Below, in pieces: positions 9,206 to 18,791 of a stretch of 64,000 nucleotides of DNA. The DNA is from JADLHS01 sp964594985 (GTDB taxonomy: Bacteria; Verrucomicrobiota; Verrucomicrobiia; Limisphaerales; JADLHS01). The DNA lies in assembly GCA_964594985.1 (NCBI GenBank), contig CAZQNQ010000006.1, positions 62,001 through 126,000 of the forward strand. Reading direction: 5' to 3'. The notes under the pieces are model-generated. The model was not told the origin of the DNA. It did no database searches and saw only the letters and a program-made list of their open reading frames with translations. Position 1 is the stretch's first letter, and each line of letters starts with the position of its first letter. Position numbers and translations under genes: made by a program.

Positions 9206-12115
9206 TCAGCTCCGTGTCACCTGCAGACCGGTTTCGGACAGATTGAAGTTCACGAACCGGGCGCGCGGGTTGGGCGGATTGGCCGTCAACGTCTGCCGGA
9301 TGCGGGCCGCCGCTTCGGTGTCTTTCGCAAACATCAGCAAATAACCGCCACCGCCCGCGCCGAGCAACTTCGCCGCAGCGAGCTGATTTTTCACTGAATC
9401 CAGAATCGCGTTCACCGGTGGCGGGTTCGTGCCCGGATCAAGCTGTTGGTTCAGCCGCCAACTATTGCGGATCGCGGCGCAGAGTTGGTCGTAATCGCAC
9501 TGTTGAATCGCAGCGCTGGCGAACTTCGCGTTCGCGCCAATTTCGGCGATGAGATTCAGATGGGCCGGCGAGTTGAGGAAGATGCCGCGCACGATTTCGC
9601 TCAGGATGTTTTTCGCCAGCCGCGTGACGCCGGTGTAATAGAGCAGGATGCGATGGTTCGCAAACTCGTGGCCGAACAGATAATCCGGCAGCCAGCTCAG
9701 CGTCGGCTTTTGCGCGAGGCCGGTGGCGGTCTCCACCAGCTTGATGCCACGGAACAAACCGCCCGCCTGATCCTGCCAGCCGCCGCCCGTCGTGAGCATC
9801 TGCTCCAACGCCAGCGTGCGCGTGAAGAGCACATTGCGATTCCAATTCAACCCGCAGAGATCGCTCAACGCCGCCAGCACGGTTGCGGCGAGAATGCTGC
9901 TCGTGCCGAGGCCTGAACCCTTCGGTGCCGCCGCGAGCAAAGACAGTTCGATGCCGCCGCCGAAATCGCGCAGTTGTTTTTCGAGCGTCGTTGCGCCGCC
10001 GTCGGCATGGAAGCGCGGGAGAAAACCGGCGAGCGCCAGCGCGGCCTTTGCGAGCGCAAACGCACTGCCAGGCTTGTCGTAGGTGTCGAGTTCTTCGTAA
10101 GTGCGCAGCCGTTCCTCGACGCCGAGATCAATCGAGCGCACGACCAGTTCCGGGCGCTCGCACAGTTTGGCGAACACTTGCACGGGCGGCTGACCGTTCA
10201 GGTCCACGGCGACGTTGAGCACGCTGCCGCCGAACTCGATGCAGTAGGGCGGGGTATCGGTCCAACCACCGGCGAGATCGAGTCGCACCGGGCTGCGCGC
10301 CCAAATGATCTGATCCTCGATGACGTTGCGGCGGGGCCGGGCCGGAGAGAGTTGGGCTTCGCGCACGATCAAATCCCGCAGCTTGCCGAAGGCGTTCGCT
10401 TCAAATTGTTCCCAGCCGGCTTGCTTGCGATGCCGCGCCACCGCGCTGCGGAACATCTGGTCGTGAACTGCGGTGAGCGGTTCATCATGCGCGTCGAAGT
10501 TCAATTCAGGCAATGTCTCTCTGGTCTTGGCGAAAGAACGCGCGGTGGCCTCCAGATCGAGCCGGAAGAAAATGCTCCAGCGCCGGTTCTTCATCAGCGG
10601 CACGAGCGACGCTTGATGCAACTGGGCGCGTTGCGCGTAGGCGCGCGGCATGTTCGCCTGTTCGCAGAGTTGTTGCGCCGACCAGCGCGGCAGATTGCGC
10701 CAACGTTCGGCGAAGTCCGGGCGGGCAGCCGGCTTGGCGACGGTCATCCATTCGACAAATGCGCCATCAATCTGATCGGGCGGCAGGGCGGGGAACAGTT
10801 TGCAAAGCTGGATGTCGGCATCGAGCGCAAGACCGCAATCGGCTGGCTTGAGGCCGCGCGCGGCGAACCATTCGCTGATCGGACGTCCCAGCCAGTGCGT
10901 GTGCGCGTCGCCGAGTTTGCCGCTGAAGCTGTCGCGAAAGCCATAGACGCGGATGCTCACGTCGGTTTCGCCGACGGGCACGATGTCGAGGCAGACACCG
11001 GTTTCGAGTTTGAGCTTCCAGTTGTTCTCGGGAACGCCGGTGAGCACGTGTTCATGCGCGATCTGCCACGAGTCCGGGATGTAACTGTTCTCGACCCAGA
11101 GCGTGTGATTCTCCTCGCGCCGCAAGGGCAGGGTGAACTTCGTGTTCTGCAGGTATTGATCGGGATGCCGTCGGCCGCCGGATGAACCGAGTTTCGTTTC
11201 ATCGAGAACCAAGTTCTGCAACCCGGACACCGACTCGATCATCTGCTTGCTCGTGCCGAAGTGATAGAACTCCGCGTGGTTCAACGACACAACCGCACAG
11301 GATAAACCGCTGACGAGCGGATCGCGCTCCGTCGGCTGGCTGCCGAGCGCGAGGGCGAAGCGGGAATAAAACTCGTAGTTCGCCGCGCGCCCGCCGGTGA
11401 ATTGCGCGCCGGCTTCGTTCCACCCGCAACGCTGGAGCAGCGCGTTCACCGCGCGTTCGCTCAACAGCCACATGCCGGTGTCGAACATGAACAGGTGATT
11501 TTGCGCGAGGTCGCGGGTGTGAGCGGGCGCGGGTTTTTGCCGGAAGAAGGCGAGTTCGTTTGGATTGCCGCGCGGGGTGAAGAAAACTCCAAAGTCCTTC
11601 GCCTTTTCGGGCGTGCCCCATATACCAAGGCCGAGCACATCAACGTCGGGAAACTCCGGCAGCTCGGCCGGCATGCGGATCAACGTGTCGCCGCTGACGA
11701 GCATGGCGACGGTCTTGGAACCGCCGTGTGCGAGCACGCGGGAATAATCCGGCAGCGCGAGATCGAGCAGTGATTGATCCAACCGCTGCCCGCGTGACCA
11801 GCGCAGCACCGGTACAGGCATCAGCAACTTACCGAGCGGCGCGTAGGCGGGTAATCGGCGGCTTTGTCCGCCGGAGTGCAGCATGAGCTTGCGACTGGAT
11901 TGCAACCACGCGGAGAAGTTTTTCCCACCCGCTGTGTTTTGCCACGCCTCGACGAGCAGATTCGCCGTGCCGCCACCCGAGCCCAGCGGTGGGCCGCTCG
12001 AATCCGAGCAGGCGAACCATTGCGGCCGCTTCCGGCCTTCAAGCGACTCGAATTCCGCCGCCATGCGGGGCGGGAGGGTGAGCAGGAATTGCAGCGGCAC
12101 TTCGTGAGACAGCAT
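9206..12115 (-). CDS. fkp: Bifunctional L-fucokinase / L-fucose-1-phosphate guanylyltransferase (Fkp-like)
   Basis: The 969-residue protein matches the two-part Fkp architecture. The N-terminal half is a fucose-pyrophosphorylase domain with a glycine-rich nucleotide loop (PPLGSGGGTANLL). The C-terminal GHMP kinase has PVRLDLAGGWTDTPP and the ATP loop APKGSGLGTSSI. Known Fkp enzymes salvage L-fucose to GDP-fucose for surface glycans. Length is close to the Bacteroides enzyme (about 950). The start at 12115 is preferred: the longer frame to 12211 would translate a dispersed repeat sequence (GGTPALPG). A related heptose kinase/guanylyltransferase activity cannot be excluded. It is monocistronic, with convergent neighbours. 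Confidence 0.8.
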   Translation of the reverse strand: MLSHEVPLQFLLTLPPRMAAEFESLEGRKRPQWFACSDSSGPPLGSGGGTANLLVEAWQNTAGGKNFSAWLQSSRKLMLHSGGQSRRLPAYAPLGKLLMPVPVLRWSRGQRLDQSLLDLALPDYSRVLAHGGSKTVAMLVSGDTLIRMPAELPEFPDVDVLGLGIWGTPEKAKDFGVFFTPRGNPNELAFFRQKPAPAHTRDLAQNHLFMFDTGMWLLSERAVNALLQRCGWNEAGAQFTGGRAANYEFYSRFALALGSQPTERDPLVSGLSCAVVSLNHAEFYHFGTSKQMIESVSGLQNLVLDETKLGSSGGRRHPDQYLQNTKFTLPLRREENHTLWVENSYIPDSWQIAHEHVLTGVPENNWKLKLETGVCLDIVPVGETDVSIRVYGFRDSFSGKLGDAHTHWLGRPISEWFAARGLKPADCGLALDADIQLCKLFPALPPDQIDGAFVEWMTVAKPAARPDFAERWRNLPRWSAQQLCEQANMPRAYAQRAQLHQASLVPLMKNRRWSIFFRLDLEATARSFAKTRETLPELNFDAHDEPLTAVHDQMFRSAVARHRKQAGWEQFEANAFGKLRDLIVREAQLSPARPRRNVIEDQIIWARSPVRLDLAGGWTDTPPYCIEFGGSVLNVAVDLNGQPPVQVFAKLCERPELVVRSIDLGVEERLRTYEELDTYDKPGSAFALAKAALALAGFLPRFHADGGATTLEKQLRDFGGGIELSLLAAAPKGSGLGTSSILAATVLAALSDLCGLNWNRNVLFTRTLALEQMLTTGGGWQDQAGGLFRGIKLVETATGLAQKPTLSWLPDYLFGHEFANHRILLYYTGVTRLAKNILSEIVRGIFLNSPAHLNLIAEIGANAKFASAAIQQCDYDQLCAAIRNSWRLNQQLDPGTNPPPVNAILDSVKNQLAAAKLLGAGGGGYLLMFAKDTEAAARIRQTLTANPPNPRARFVNFNLSETGLQVTRS

Positions 12116-12218
12116 AGCGTGCCGCGATGATGACGAAAGGCTGCCGAGAGTGTCGAGCGGTGTTTTTCCCGGGAGCGCTGGCGTCCCGCCGGCGTGTTTC
12201 CGCCGGGGCAATGGTCTG

Positions 12219-12293
12219 GCCCGGATATTTCATAACCGCTCATCAGCCCCGGGCTTCAACCCGGTGACCAAAGGGCAATGGAGCGGTTCACCG
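12219..12293. repeat. Dispersed repeat fragment related to the composite at 14173-14240
   Basis: The stretch containing CATAACCGCTCATCAGC, CCGGGCTTCAACCCGG and CAAAGGGCAATGGAGCG recurs with small changes at 14173-14240. It also contains its own CCGGGCTTCAACCCGG hairpin. It lies in the 12116-12526 gap, which otherwise shows no gene. Confidence 0.75.
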
Positions 12294-12526
12294 CTTCAGC
12301 GGTTTTCAGCTAACCGGGACAGTGCCACGAGGTGGGCAAGGCATTGGGATGTGCAGTTTGATTGTAGCCGAGCTTTGCTTCGTGTGAGAAGTGTTCGTAG
12401 CCGAGGCCGCCGCGCAAAGCGAGTGATTTAATTTTGGGACCCCATCTGCAGCGGCGGGGAAGCCTCACCTGCGCCAGTGCAAAATTCATGGCATGGCGGC
12501 TGCATTGGTTGGCGTGTCAAGTTCAC

Positions 12527-12842
12527 TTATTGCCGTCTTCCAGAAACCAACTGCCGTCCTGCCAATCCAGCGCCAAGCAACAGCAGCGTCCACGCATTTG
12601 GTTCAGGAATGGCAACGACCAGATTGTCCAGCGACCAGCCGATGGTAGGAATCTCAACACGCGTCAGGCCGGAGAATTCCGGGCCGAAATAGAAGGTCTG
12701 AAAGTTCAACCTGCTGCCGGAGAAAAGCGCGCTCCCCGTGGTCAAGCCCGTGCCGCTCACGGTTACGCTGGTCAGATTGGCCCCGGGCTGACTTGCTTGG
12801 CCCGCCACGGTGAGCGTTCCCACCCGCGTGGCTGTGGTCAGT
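12527..12842 (-). pseudogene. Orphan C-terminal fragment of a PEP-CTERM protein
   Basis: The frame ending at 12527 encodes YFGPEFSGLTRVEIPT, GWSLDNLVVAIPEP, then a hydrophobic helix and a basic end (GRRQ). This is the IPEP-helix-Arg sorting signal of exosortase substrates. No start codon or signal peptide belongs to it. Its upstream part simply runs into the end of the next gene, so only the tail of a once larger exported protein remains. A second fragment with the same GPEFS...VEIPT...GWSLDNLVV block lies at about 55003-55200. Confidence 0.6.
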
Positions 12843-13589
12843 TCATTCCGCCAGTTCGCGGCACAGCTTTTCCGTCTCTTTTGCTTTGAATAATTCACAG
12901 CCTCTTTGGACACAGCGGCGCAGATCTAAATTGTCCCCGAGGTCCCGCGCGGTCTCGCCTCGCAGCGCTTTGACGTACAAATCTTTATTGGTCGCAATCA
13001 CGCTATACATGACCAATACGTTCAGCATCTCGCGTCTGATTTTGAGATCTTTTTCGGCGTCCTTTATAATGAGCAAACGAGGAATGATGGTGTTTTCGAG
13101 TAGATCGAATCGTTGTGCATTCAATGCCATCAGTCCGATGGGGGCAATTTGTTTTTCACAGCCGTTCTGGAGTGCTGTTGTACCAGCCCGCAACGCTTCA
13201 CCGTACGACTCGGTCATTGCCTTGGCCGGAACAAGAACACCCCAAGCTGCGCAGTCATTTGAGTAAACATTCAGGTAGTCGCGAGCAAGACGTGCGGCCT
13301 CCGAAAATCCACCGGTTAAGAGAAAACACTGGCTGATGGGCAGGAGCATTTTCAATGTGACCTGATTTGAGTGCGCCTCGAAATACACCGTCATATTTGT
13401 AAAAATGCTGGCGTCCGTGATGTTTTTAGGCCCGGCAATTTCTTCAAGTGTTAATGCACCTCGTTCGTAGGCCTCCAGTCGTTGTTTGATTTCATTGCTT
13501 TGCTTCTCCGAAAGCGTCACCGTTTCTCCAAACCCATGCAAAGCGCACGACAATGCAAGCAACGCAATGCAGATGTAGAATATTTTCAT
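12843..13589 (-). CDS. Hypothetical exported TPR-like helical protein
   Basis: The 248-residue product begins with a signal peptide (MKIFYICIALLALSCALHGF). The rest is predicted helical, with repeat-like spacing of small and bulky residues (SQCFLLTGGFSEAARLAR, SYGEALRAGTTALQNGCEK) reminiscent of degenerate tetratricopeptide repeats. I do not recognise a specific family. Base composition is visibly AT-richer than the flanking genes, which could mean recent acquisition. Its 3' end abuts the PEP-CTERM remnant. No operon partner is apparent. Confidence 0.6.
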   Translation of the reverse strand: MKIFYICIALLALSCALHGFGETVTLSEKQSNEIKQRLEAYERGALTLEEIAGPKNITDASIFTNMTVYFEAHSNQVTLKMLLPISQCFLLTGGFSEAARLARDYLNVYSNDCAAWGVLVPAKAMTESYGEALRAGTTALQNGCEKQIAPIGLMALNAQRFDLLENTIIPRLLIIKDAEKDLKIRREMLNVLVMYSVIATNKDLYVKALRGETARDLGDNLDLRRCVQRGCELFKAKETEKLCRELAE

Positions 13590-13940
13590 GAGTTTTTCAT
13601 TTAATTGCCAAGGGAGGGTGTTACGAAATTCATAAAGGTAAAGGGGTCGCTTCTTACTATTGACACAAGTTCAAGTCGCGTTGGTTGTCAGGTTTTGTGG
13701 AATGAGGGGCGAGCCGGTTGGCCGCCTGCGTCCAGGTGCCCATTTGCAGATGTTCGGCGCTCCCTTTCAACGTCCCGCTGGTTGCGGCGCGCACCCGCCG
13801 CGTGATCCGCATCTTGCGTGCGGCACCCTTGGGATATGGCGTCAAAATCGCGCCGGGATCTTGGATGCGTAACGCGCGCGGCATGACGGCGGTTTACCCC
13901 CGTCCGGTTTTGGTGTCAATAGTAAGGAGCGACCTGGGGG
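13590..13940. other. Intergenic stretch without a recognisable gene
   Basis: Short open frames occur on both strands (for example minus strand 13657-13884, 75 codons with MRITRRVRAATSGTLKG). None has a recognisable family, a ribosome site or codon-position bias that I can support. The stretch leads into the palindromic element at 13941. Confidence 0.4.
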
Positions 13941-14075
13941 GTGACTGGAACTGCCGCGCAACTAATTCTCTTACTCTTAATCTTTTTCTTAATCTTAATC
14001 GCGGCGCGGAGGAGATTAAGAAAAAGACTAAGATTACGATTAAGAACCAATTCCCTGGACGGCAGTTTCAGTCAC
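13941..14075. repeat. Palindromic repeat element, copy 2 (GACTGGAACTGCCGC family)
   Basis: It has the same design as 7446-7576. GTGACTGGAACTGCCG opens at 13941 and GGCAGTTTCAGTCAC closes at 14061-14075, around inner TTAATC/GATTAAG arms. The copies differ mainly in the loop and in a few arm positions, with compensating structure kept. Confidence 0.8.
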
Positions 14076-14191
14076 ACCCAGCGACTCCTTTACGGGCAGT
14101 CCTACACGGTGGAGAGCTATTTGAACGAAGGCGGCGAGCGGGCGGCGCTGCCGCCAACGGCGGTGGGGAAACAGCCCGGATAGTTCATAAC

Positions 14192-14533
14192 CTCTCATTA
14201 GCGCCGGGCTTCAGCCCGGTGAACCAAAGGCAATGGAGCGTTTAACCCGAACTTCGAAGCTGAAGGGAACCGTAGCGCCGTTGCGCCCGTAGGGCAGGCT
14301 TTTCAGCCTGCCGGTGCAGCGGACTTTCCAGTCCGGTGTTTCGCGGAACGGGCGACTGGAAAGTCGCCCGCACTGGCAGGCTGGAAAGCCTGCCTTACGG
14401 TTATGGCCGCGCGCCAACTTCGGAGTCCGGGTTTAACCGCTTCAGCGGTTTTCACCCTCGGGGGGAAGCCGTTGAAATGGCTGCGGGCGACTCCTCCGCC
14501 TTCCACCGGGCTGAAGCCCGGTGCTAATGAGAG
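14192..14533. repeat. Nested palindromic composite element
   Basis: The outer arms are 30 bp: 14192-14221 starts CTCTCATTAGCGCCGGGC, and 14504-14533 is its reverse complement with one mismatch. Inside are secondary arms (TTTAACCCGAACTTCG near 14241; CTTCGGAGTCCGGGTTTAA near 14419) and, at the core, the CAGGCTGGAAAGCCTGCC element. Each arm is itself a small hairpin. It occupies the gap in front of the deformylase 3' end together with the repeats at 13941-14240. Confidence 0.8.
14288..14400. repeat. CAGGCTGGAAAGCCTGCC palindromic element, copy 1
   Basis: GTAGGGCAGGCTTTTCAGCC opens and GGCTGGAAAGCCTGCC closes an approximately 113-bp palindrome. Inner hairpins are GGACTTTCCAGTCC and GGGCGACTGGAAAGTCGCCC. 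An almost identical copy lies at 19986-20097. Confidence 0.9.
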
Positions 14534-14599
14534 GAGCGAGCAAGAGGGTGAAAGATCCGGGCTAGAACTCGCCGGCGAGACGCCGGCGCTCCCAGGTTG

Positions 14600-15178
14600 C
14601 TACTTTTTCTTTGTGACTTCGAGCGCGGCCTTGGTTTCCGCCTGCAACGCGTCGAGTTCGTCGCGGATTTCGTTCTTCGATTTCCGGTCCATGCGATCAA
14701 TGAACAGGATGCCGTTCAAGTGATCCGTCTCGTGTTGCACAGCGCGGGCGAGCAGACCGCCGCAGCGGAACTCGACGGGCTTACCCTTCTCATTCATCGC
14801 CTTGACCTCGACCGACTCCGGGCGCAACACGTCGCCGTAAAGTTCCGGGAAACTCAAACATCCTTCCGGCCCGAGCACGGGATCGTTCAGCGGTTTGAAC
14901 TCAGGATTGATGAGCACCAACGGCATGAACGCGTCCACGTCTGCCGGTTTGCCATCGAGTTCGAGGGTGGAGGGTCGGTCCGTCACGCCGCGCACGTCGA
15001 GCACCGTCAGTTGCAGTGCTTGACCAACCTGTTGTGCGGCGAGGCCGATGCCTTTGGTCGCATACATGGTCTCAAACATATTCGCGATCAACTGTTTGAT
15101 CTCCGGTGTGATCTTTTCGATCTTCGCGCCTTTCGCACGCAGCACTGGATTTCCGTATTTGACGACGGGCAAAATCAT
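14600..15178 (-). CDS. def: Peptide deformylase
   Basis: The 192-residue enzyme removes the N-formyl group from nascent proteins at the ribosome. All three family motifs are intact: GIGLAAQQVG (43-52), EGCLSFP (105-111, metal-binding Cys107) and QHETDH (148-153, with the two metal His and catalytic Glu150). Length fits type-1 deformylases. It starts 15 bp downstream of the PfkB kinase stop on the same strand, so the two are probably co-transcribed. The usual neighbour fmt is not in the window. Confidence 0.95.
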   Translation of the reverse strand: MILPVVKYGNPVLRAKGAKIEKITPEIKQLIANMFETMYATKGIGLAAQQVGQALQLTVLDVRGVTDRPSTLELDGKPADVDAFMPLVLINPEFKPLNDPVLGPEGCLSFPELYGDVLRPESVEVKAMNEKGKPVEFRCGGLLARAVQHETDHLNGILFIDRMDRKSKNEIRDELDALQAETKAALEVTKKK

Positions 15179-15193
15179 GAGTCTGCGATTGCT

Positions 15194-16318
<1,125 letters not shown>

Positions 16319-16352
16319 TTGGTTGTTGGAAGAGTTAGAGTGGTCCTCAAAA

Positions 16353-16455
16353 AGATTTCTGGCTGCGAAGCCACGAACCCCTCACCCGGCCTGCGGTCAC
16401 CCTCTCCCCATCGGATGGGGTGAGGGACGGGGTGAGGGGCCGTTCGGAAATCATT
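16353..16455. repeat. CCCTCACC palindromic element, intergenic copy
   Basis: AGATTTCTGGCTGCGAAG...CCCCTCACCCGG...CCCCATCGGATGGGG...GGTGAGGGGCCGTTCGG...GGAAATCATTTCTGAG forms an imperfect palindrome of about 103 bp. A closely similar copy lies inside a coding sequence at 19281-19384. Confidence 0.85.
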
Positions 16456-16472
16456 TCTGAGAATCGGTCTAA

Positions 16473-16558
16473 ACCACGAAATACACCAAATACACGAAGG
16501 AAATCACGAACTGATTTCAAGCAGGGAGAAGCGCAGAGCATTTCGTGTGTTTCGTGGT
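16473..16558. repeat. ACCACGAA...TTCGTGGT palindromic repeat
   Basis: ACCACGAA at 16473-16480 pairs with TTCGTGGT at 16551-16558. The arms are made of short CACGAA/TTCGTG units. Related outer arms occur at 18044-18230, 27473-27627 and 52863-53006. Confidence 0.75.
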
Positions 16559-16564
16559 TGAAAA

Positions 16565-17533
16565 TCAATCGGCATTCACGCCGAGCGCCTGGAGCACGCC
16601 CTCAAGTTCCGCATCGCTGAAGAAGGAGATTTCCAGCGAGCCTTTGCCGCCGTGGTAGCGCAATGACACCTTTGTGCCCAGCTTCTCGCGGATTTTGGTT
16701 TCCAGACTCGCCACGTGCGCGTCGGTGGTCAGGGGTGCCCTGGCTTTCTTGGTGTCGCCGCGCGATTGCAACTTCGCGACCAAACCCTCGGCCTGACGCA
16801 CGTTCAATCCTTCCTTGACGACGCGCTCGGCGGCTTCGCTTTGCTGGACCGGATTCGTGAGGCCGAGAATGACCTTGGCGTGACCGACGGAGAGGCGACC
16901 GTCGCGGATGAAATTCCGCACCTCGTCCGGCAGCTTCAGGATGCGCAGCGCGTTCGCCACGACGGCGCGGCTCTTGCCGACCTTGGTGGCGACGAGTTCC
17001 TGCGTGAGTTGAAACTGGCTGATGAGCTGCGCGTAACCGAGCGCTTCTTCGATGGCGTTGAGGTTTTCGCGCTGTAGGTTTTCGATCAACGCCATCTCCA
17101 GCACCGCGCGATCATCCGCCTCGCGCACGATGACCGGCACTTCCGTCAACCCGGCGAGCTGTGCCGCGCGCCAGCGGCGTTCCCCGGCGATGAGTTCAAA
17201 ATTGGCTCCAAGCGGCCGGACGATGAGCGGTTGGACGATGCCCTGTTCCTTGATGGAATCGGCGAGTTCGCGCAACGCTTCCGGCGGGAAATCTTTGCGC
17301 GGCTGAAACGCGCACGGCTTCACGTGGCCGACGGGCACGCGGCGGACCAGGTCGCGCGACACCGGCGCGGGCGCGGGGATGACCGCGTGCGGCACGGTGG
17401 CGGGCACGCCCGTATGCGTGGTGTTCGTGGACTCAGTGATGACGGGAGACGGCGCGACCAGGGCGGGGTTGGCGATGGCTGGCGAGCCACCCAACAACGC
17501 ACCCAGACCGCGTCCCAAAGCCGGTTTTGCCAT
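16565..17533 (-). CDS. parB: Chromosome-partitioning protein ParB
   Basis: The 322-residue protein begins with the ParA-contacting basic stretch MAKPALGRGLGALLGG. A proline-rich linker follows, then the ParB/Srx CTPase core (GERRWRAAQLAGL) and a helix-turn-helix (TKVGKSRAVVANALRILKLP), then a C-terminal dimerisation region with GGKGSLEI. It binds parS and spreads as a CTP-driven clamp to drive origin segregation. Its usual upstream partner parA is not adjacent: 17534-17763 is noncoding. No parS-like 16-mer was noticed nearby, although I did not search exhaustively. Confidence 0.95.
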   Translation of the reverse strand: MAKPALGRGLGALLGGSPAIANPALVAPSPVITESTNTTHTGVPATVPHAVIPAPAPVSRDLVRRVPVGHVKPCAFQPRKDFPPEALRELADSIKEQGIVQPLIVRPLGANFELIAGERRWRAAQLAGLTEVPVIVREADDRAVLEMALIENLQRENLNAIEEALGYAQLISQFQLTQELVATKVGKSRAVVANALRILKLPDEVRNFIRDGRLSVGHAKVILGLTNPVQQSEAAERVVKEGLNVRQAEGLVAKLQSRGDTKKARAPLTTDAHVASLETKIREKLGTKVSLRYHGGKGSLEISFFSDAELEGVLQALGVNAD

Positions 17534-17763
17534 GTGGCAAGGGTGACGAACGGCGGAATTATTGTCAATTGTTCGTCACCGGCGCGACAGCATGCACCAC
17601 GGGTCCGCCGGAACCGTAAGGTCGCCTGAAGCCACCTCGCGGTTGCGCTCACGACTCGCAACCGAGATTATTCAGGCGGTTTGAAGGATGCCGGGGCAAG
17701 ACCCCTAACTGTTGTACCTCGTACACGTTGTCCGCAGTTGGAGGGGGGTGGAGCTTTGGAGCG

Positions 17764-18033
17764 TTAAACCCCGGTTTCGGGAAACTTCTCCCGAATCCGG
17801 CGGCGGACGAGTTCTTCGTGCTCGGGTTGGAGGCGGCGGCGGGTGATGAGGCGTTGCACGGCGTCGAGGAGTTCCATCCAGTCTTCCAGCGGCGGCTCGG
17901 CCACGGGTTGCCAGGTGTCAAAGCGCTTGGCGCGGTGCGAGAACTTCCACTCGCCGCCCACGCGTTGCGCGGTGACTTGCAATTTCTCGCCGTCCTCGGT
18001 CCTCCGTTTCCAACTGATCTCAGCTTTCGGCAT
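17764..18033 (-). CDS. Conserved small protein of unknown function
   Basis: The 89-residue product starting MPKAEISWKRRTEDGEKLQV looks like a single compact domain: an N-terminal strand-rich half (TAQRVGGEWKFSHR), then a C-terminal helix pair rich in Arg/Glu (LLDAVQRLITRRRLQPEHEELVRRRIREKFP). The start at 18033 is preferred over 18066, because the extra residues come from a CACGAA repeat. I do not recognise the family. The frame has normal GC-rich third positions and is probably a real gene. Confidence 0.6.
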   Translation of the reverse strand: MPKAEISWKRRTEDGEKLQVTAQRVGGEWKFSHRAKRFDTWQPVAEPPLEDWMELLDAVQRLITRRRLQPEHEELVRRRIREKFPETGV

Positions 18034-18043
18034 AATTTCAAAC

Positions 18044-18230
18044 CACGAATGAATACGAATGGACACGAAGACAGGTAGGGCGCGTCACTCCGTGCGCGCC
18101 GGCGCTGACTGACACAAAACGGGTGAGCGTTTTCAGCCCATGTGTTTGCACCACCACGTTCGCGGCGGGCAGGGGACTGCCCGCCCTACCTGCCACAGTA
18201 AATTCGTGTTGATTCGTGTCCATTCGTGGT
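18044..18230. repeat. Nested palindromes: GTAGGGCGCGTCACTCC element inside an ACCACGAAT repeat
   Basis: The outer arms ACCACGAAT...ATTCGTGGT enclose an inner element from 18074 (GGTAGGGCGCGTCACTCC) to about 18190 (GACTGCCCGCCCTACC). The inner element recurs at 60139-60194 between groES and groEL. The right outer arm reaches the first base of the ispF stop codon. Confidence 0.8.
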
Positions 18231-18706
18231 TAAGGGAGATCAACACTGGCGACCGCCATCGCGGCGATACCTTCTTCGCGACCGATGAAACCCATGAGTT
18301 CGTTCGTGGTGGCTTTGATGCCGATCTGGGCTTCGCGCACGCCGAGCGCGTCGGCGATGCAGGCTTTCATGGCGGCGATGTGCGGATAAATCTTCGGCGC
18401 CTGGGCGATGACCGTGGCGTCCACGTTCACGATGCGGCCGTTGCGTTGCAACACCTGGCGCGCGGCTTCTTCGAGGAAGATTTTGCTCGGCACGCCTTTC
18501 CAGCGCGGATCAGTGTTTGGGAAAAAGTGGCCGATGTCGTCCTCGCCGAGCGCGCCGAGGAGGGCATCGCAGATGGCGTGCATGAGGGCGTCGGCGTCCG
18601 AGTGGCCGTCGAGGCCTTTGGGGTGAGGAATCTCCACGCCGCCAAGGACGAGTTTGCGCCCCGCGACGAGTTGATGAACGTCGTAGCCAATGCCAACGTG
18701 AACCAT
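18230..18706 (-). CDS. ispF: 2-C-methyl-D-erythritol 2,4-cyclodiphosphate synthase
   Basis: The 158-residue enzyme forms the cyclic diphosphate in the MEP isoprenoid pathway. Metal ligands are present: Asp9 and His11 in GYDVHQL, and His43 in DALMHA. The GHSDADALMHAICDALLGAL and DIGHFFPNTDPRWKG signatures and the C-terminal TTNELMGFIGREEGIAA are all intact. Length is typical (about 160). It is solitary: ispD is not in the window. A palindromic repeat abuts its stop codon. Confidence 0.95.
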   Translation of the reverse strand: MVHVGIGYDVHQLVAGRKLVLGGVEIPHPKGLDGHSDADALMHAICDALLGALGEDDIGHFFPNTDPRWKGVPSKIFLEEAARQVLQRNGRIVNVDATVIAQAPKIYPHIAAMKACIADALGVREAQIGIKATTNELMGFIGREEGIAAMAVASVDLP

Positions 18707-18791
18707 GCGGTCAGCTTAGGAGAGGCCGGGCAGGGGAGAAAGGTTTTATTGGTTGGGGGCCGCTTGTAACAATTTCCTGGCGACGAACGTC

